Of a stretch of DNA of 64,000 nucleotides, positions 62,518 through 64,000 are shown in pieces (within the stretch, counting starts at the first letter, position 1; the number at the start of each line of letters is the position of its first letter). Origin of the DNA: Corticibacter populi (GTDB taxonomy: Bacteria > Pseudomonadota > Gammaproteobacteria > Burkholderiales > Burkholderiaceae_C). Where the stretch lies: NCBI RefSeq assembly GCF_004217315.1, contig NZ_SGWR01000001.1, positions 806,001 through 870,000 of the forward strand, read 5' to 3'. The notes below the pieces were generated by a model, which saw only the letters and a program-made list of their open reading frames with translations, had not been told where the DNA came from and did not search any database. A program made the translations under genes and the position numbers.

Positions 62518-63213
62518 ATGCAAATCCGTTTTCTCGGCACCGCCGACTACGCCGATACCATCACGGCCATGCAGCGCTTCACGGCCGGTCGCGATCCCTC
62601 CACCGAGGATGAGCTGTGGCTTTGCCAGCACCCGCCCGTCTACACCCAGGGCGTGGCTGGCCGCGCCGAACATCTGCTCGATGCGAATGCGGGCATTCCG
62701 GTCGTGGCCACCAACCGGGGCGGCCAGATCACCTACCACGGCCCCGGCCAGGTGGTGGCTTACCCCTTGATCGACCTGCAGCGGACCGGATATCTTGTCA
62801 AGGAATACGTATTCCGGCTGGAGGAAGCCGTCATCCGCACACTGGCCCAGTGGCAAGTGGTCGGCCACCGCGTGGCCGGTGCGCCGGGCATCTACGTGCG
62901 GCCGACCGATCCGTTCAGCCACGCCATGTTGGCCCAGCGTCCACAGCGGCGCCTGCCGGGCAGCCCGCCGCCACAGCCGGTATTCGACGGCCTGGGCAAG
63001 ATCGCCGCGTTGGGCATCAAGGTGCAGCGCCACTGCACCTACCATGGGCTGGCGCTCAATGTGGACATGGATCTGCAGCCCTATACGCACATCAATCCTT
63101 GCGGCTATGCCGGACTGCAAACGGTCGATCTCACTACAATAGGCGTGGTCATCGACTGGCAGCAGGCTGCCGAGGCGCTCGCAGAGGAGCTGGCGCGTCG
63201 GCTTGTCCCCTGA
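62518..63213 (+). CDS. lipB: octanoyltransferase
   Basis: Moves octanoyl groups from acyl carrier protein to lipoyl domains, the first step of lipoate synthesis. The 231-residue protein has the signature [20 protein letters not shown], the catalytic Lys161 in [20 protein letters not shown] and Cys195 in INPCGYAGL. The ATG at 62518 gives [20 protein letters not shown]; the longer open frame upstream overlaps the ligase gene and is not used. lipA follows 47 bases downstream. Confidence 0.96.
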   Translation: MQIRFLGTADYADTITAMQRFTAGRDPSTEDELWLCQHPPVYTQGVAGRAEHLLDANAGIPVVATNRGGQITYHGPGQVVAYPLIDLQRTGYLVKEYVFRLEEAVIRTLAQWQVVGHRVAGAPGIYVRPTDPFSHAMLAQRPQRRLPGSPPPQPVFDGLGKIAALGIKVQRHCTYHGLALNVDMDLQPYTHINPCGYAGLQTVDLTTIGVVIDWQQAAEALAEELARRLVP

Positions 63214-63260
63214 CGGACCGGCGATTTTCACCCCACCCGAAGAGCGAAACACCACCATCC

Positions 63261-64000
63261 ATGAGTACGACGCCAGTTGTCCGCGACGCCGCCCCCGCCG
63301 CCAGCTACGACCCCACCGCCAAGCAGAAGGCCGCCGCCAAGCTCTCCCGCATTCCTGTCAAGGTGGTGCAGACCGAAGCCTTGAAGAAGCCCGAGTGGAT
63401 CCGTGTCAAGGCCGGCTCCCCCACCACGCGCTTCTACGAGATCAAGCAGATTCTGCGCGAGCACAATCTGCACACGGTCTGCGAGGAAGCCAGCTGCCCG
63501 AACATCGGCGAGTGTTTCGGCAAAGGCACGGCAACCTTCATGATCATGGGCGACAAGTGCACGCGCCGCTGCCCGTTCTGCGACGTCGGCCACGGCCGGC
63601 CCGACCCGCTCGACGTCGATGAACCCCTCAATCTCGCCAAGACGATTGCCGCCCTCAAGCTCAGATACGTGGTCATCACCAGTGTGGACCGCGACGACCT
63701 GCGCGATGGCGGCAGCGGTCACTATGTCGAATGCATCCAGCGCACCCGCGAACTCTCGCCACAGACGCAGATCGAGATCCTGGTGCCCGACTTCCGCGGC
63801 CGTGACGACCGCGCGCTGAACATCCTCAAAGCCGCCCCGCCGGACGTGATGAACCACAACCTGGAGACCGTGCCTCGGCTCTACAAGCAGGCGCGTCCCG
63901 GCTCGGATTACCAGTTCAGCCTGAACCTGCTGAAGAAATTCAAGGAGCTGCACCCGACGGTGCCGACCAAGAGCGGCCTGATGGTCGGCCTGGGCGAGAC
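63261..64000 (+). CDS. lipA: lipoyl synthase (partial, cut by window end)
   Basis: Radical SAM enzyme that inserts two sulfurs into octanoyl-carrier proteins to make lipoate. The first 246 codons are visible. The auxiliary cluster cysteines are Cys74, Cys79 and Cys85 ([12 protein letters not shown]), and the radical SAM triad is Cys100, Cys104, Cys107 (CTRRCPFC). [20 protein letters not shown] and [20 protein letters not shown] follow. The frame is open to the last base; about 80 residues, including the C-terminal RSSY-type motif, lie beyond the window. Together with lipB it provides the synthetic route, beside the salvage-type ligase. Confidence 0.97.
   Translation, partial: MSTTPVVRDAAPAASYDPTAKQKAAAKLSRIPVKVVQTEALKKPEWIRVKAGSPTTRFYEIKQILREHNLHTVCEEASCPNIGECFGKGTATFMIMGDKCTRRCPFCDVGHGRPDPLDVDEPLNLAKTIAALKLRYVVITSVDRDDLRDGGSGHYVECIQRTRELSPQTQIEILVPDFRGRDDRALNILKAAPPDVMNHNLETVPRLYKQARPGSDYQFSLNLLKKFKELHPTVPTKSGLMVGLGE

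Overview
The window is high-GC bacterial chromosome with short intergenic gaps. The best fit is a betaproteobacterium of the order Burkholderiales, probably Comamonadaceae or a near relative. This is inferred from the methionine synthase that lacks its homocysteine domain, the atpIBEFHAGDC operon, the DUF493-lipoate ligase-lipB-lipA run, and the general protein similarity; no 16S gene is present, so the genus is not determined.

Layout: 0.1-3.3 kb is a minus-strand polar amino-acid ABC importer (binding protein, two permeases, ATPase). 3.5-9.3 kb is a LysR regulator divergent from an MmsA-type semialdehyde dehydrogenase, a GMC alcohol oxidase/dehydrogenase and a nitronate monooxygenase; known reactions of these families converge on malonate semialdehyde. 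9.4-10.5 kb is an LpxR-like lipid A deacylase. 10.6-17.2 kb is a complete YhhJ/RbbA/YhiI-type ABC export system with its outer-membrane channel, divergent from a TetR regulator. 18-22.3 kb holds a DUF4105 protein, GltS and an orphan 2,3-dihydroxybenzoate-AMP-ligase-like enzyme. 22.3-23.9 kb is a scar: a 5' stub that looks like Cas3, an IS3-family element with a frameshifted transposase, and tRNA-Ser(TGA). 24.2-27.8 kb has PoxB, a YSC84 lipoprotein and a PhzF-family protein. 27.8-29.7 kb is accessory DNA: a decayed YafY-type regulator, a divergent XRE/Ner-like regulator pair with operator-like repeats and a folded leader, and a DUF2076-like protein. 29.7-44.1 kb is mostly housekeeping and transport (HrpA, AraC regulator, two EamA exporters, Dtd, a P1 and an M14 peptidase, an EI24 membrane protein, a SpmA-SpmB-like fusion, AroC). 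44.4-53.4 kb has a catecholate-type TonB receptor, a methyltransferase, MetH and a PhoX phosphatase behind a likely Pho box. 53.6-60.8 kb is the whole F1Fo ATP synthase operon on the minus strand. 61-64 kb is the lipoate region: DUF493, a domain-permuted lipoate ligase, LipB and LipA, the last cut by the window end.

The most rewarding places are the putative 3-hydroxypropionate/propionate-3-nitronate operon, the regulator switch with structured leader at 28.6-28.9 kb, the Cas3 stub ended by an IS, and a family of intergenic palindromic repeats seen at up to four sites. Small sites were located by eye; no alignment, folding or database search was run.
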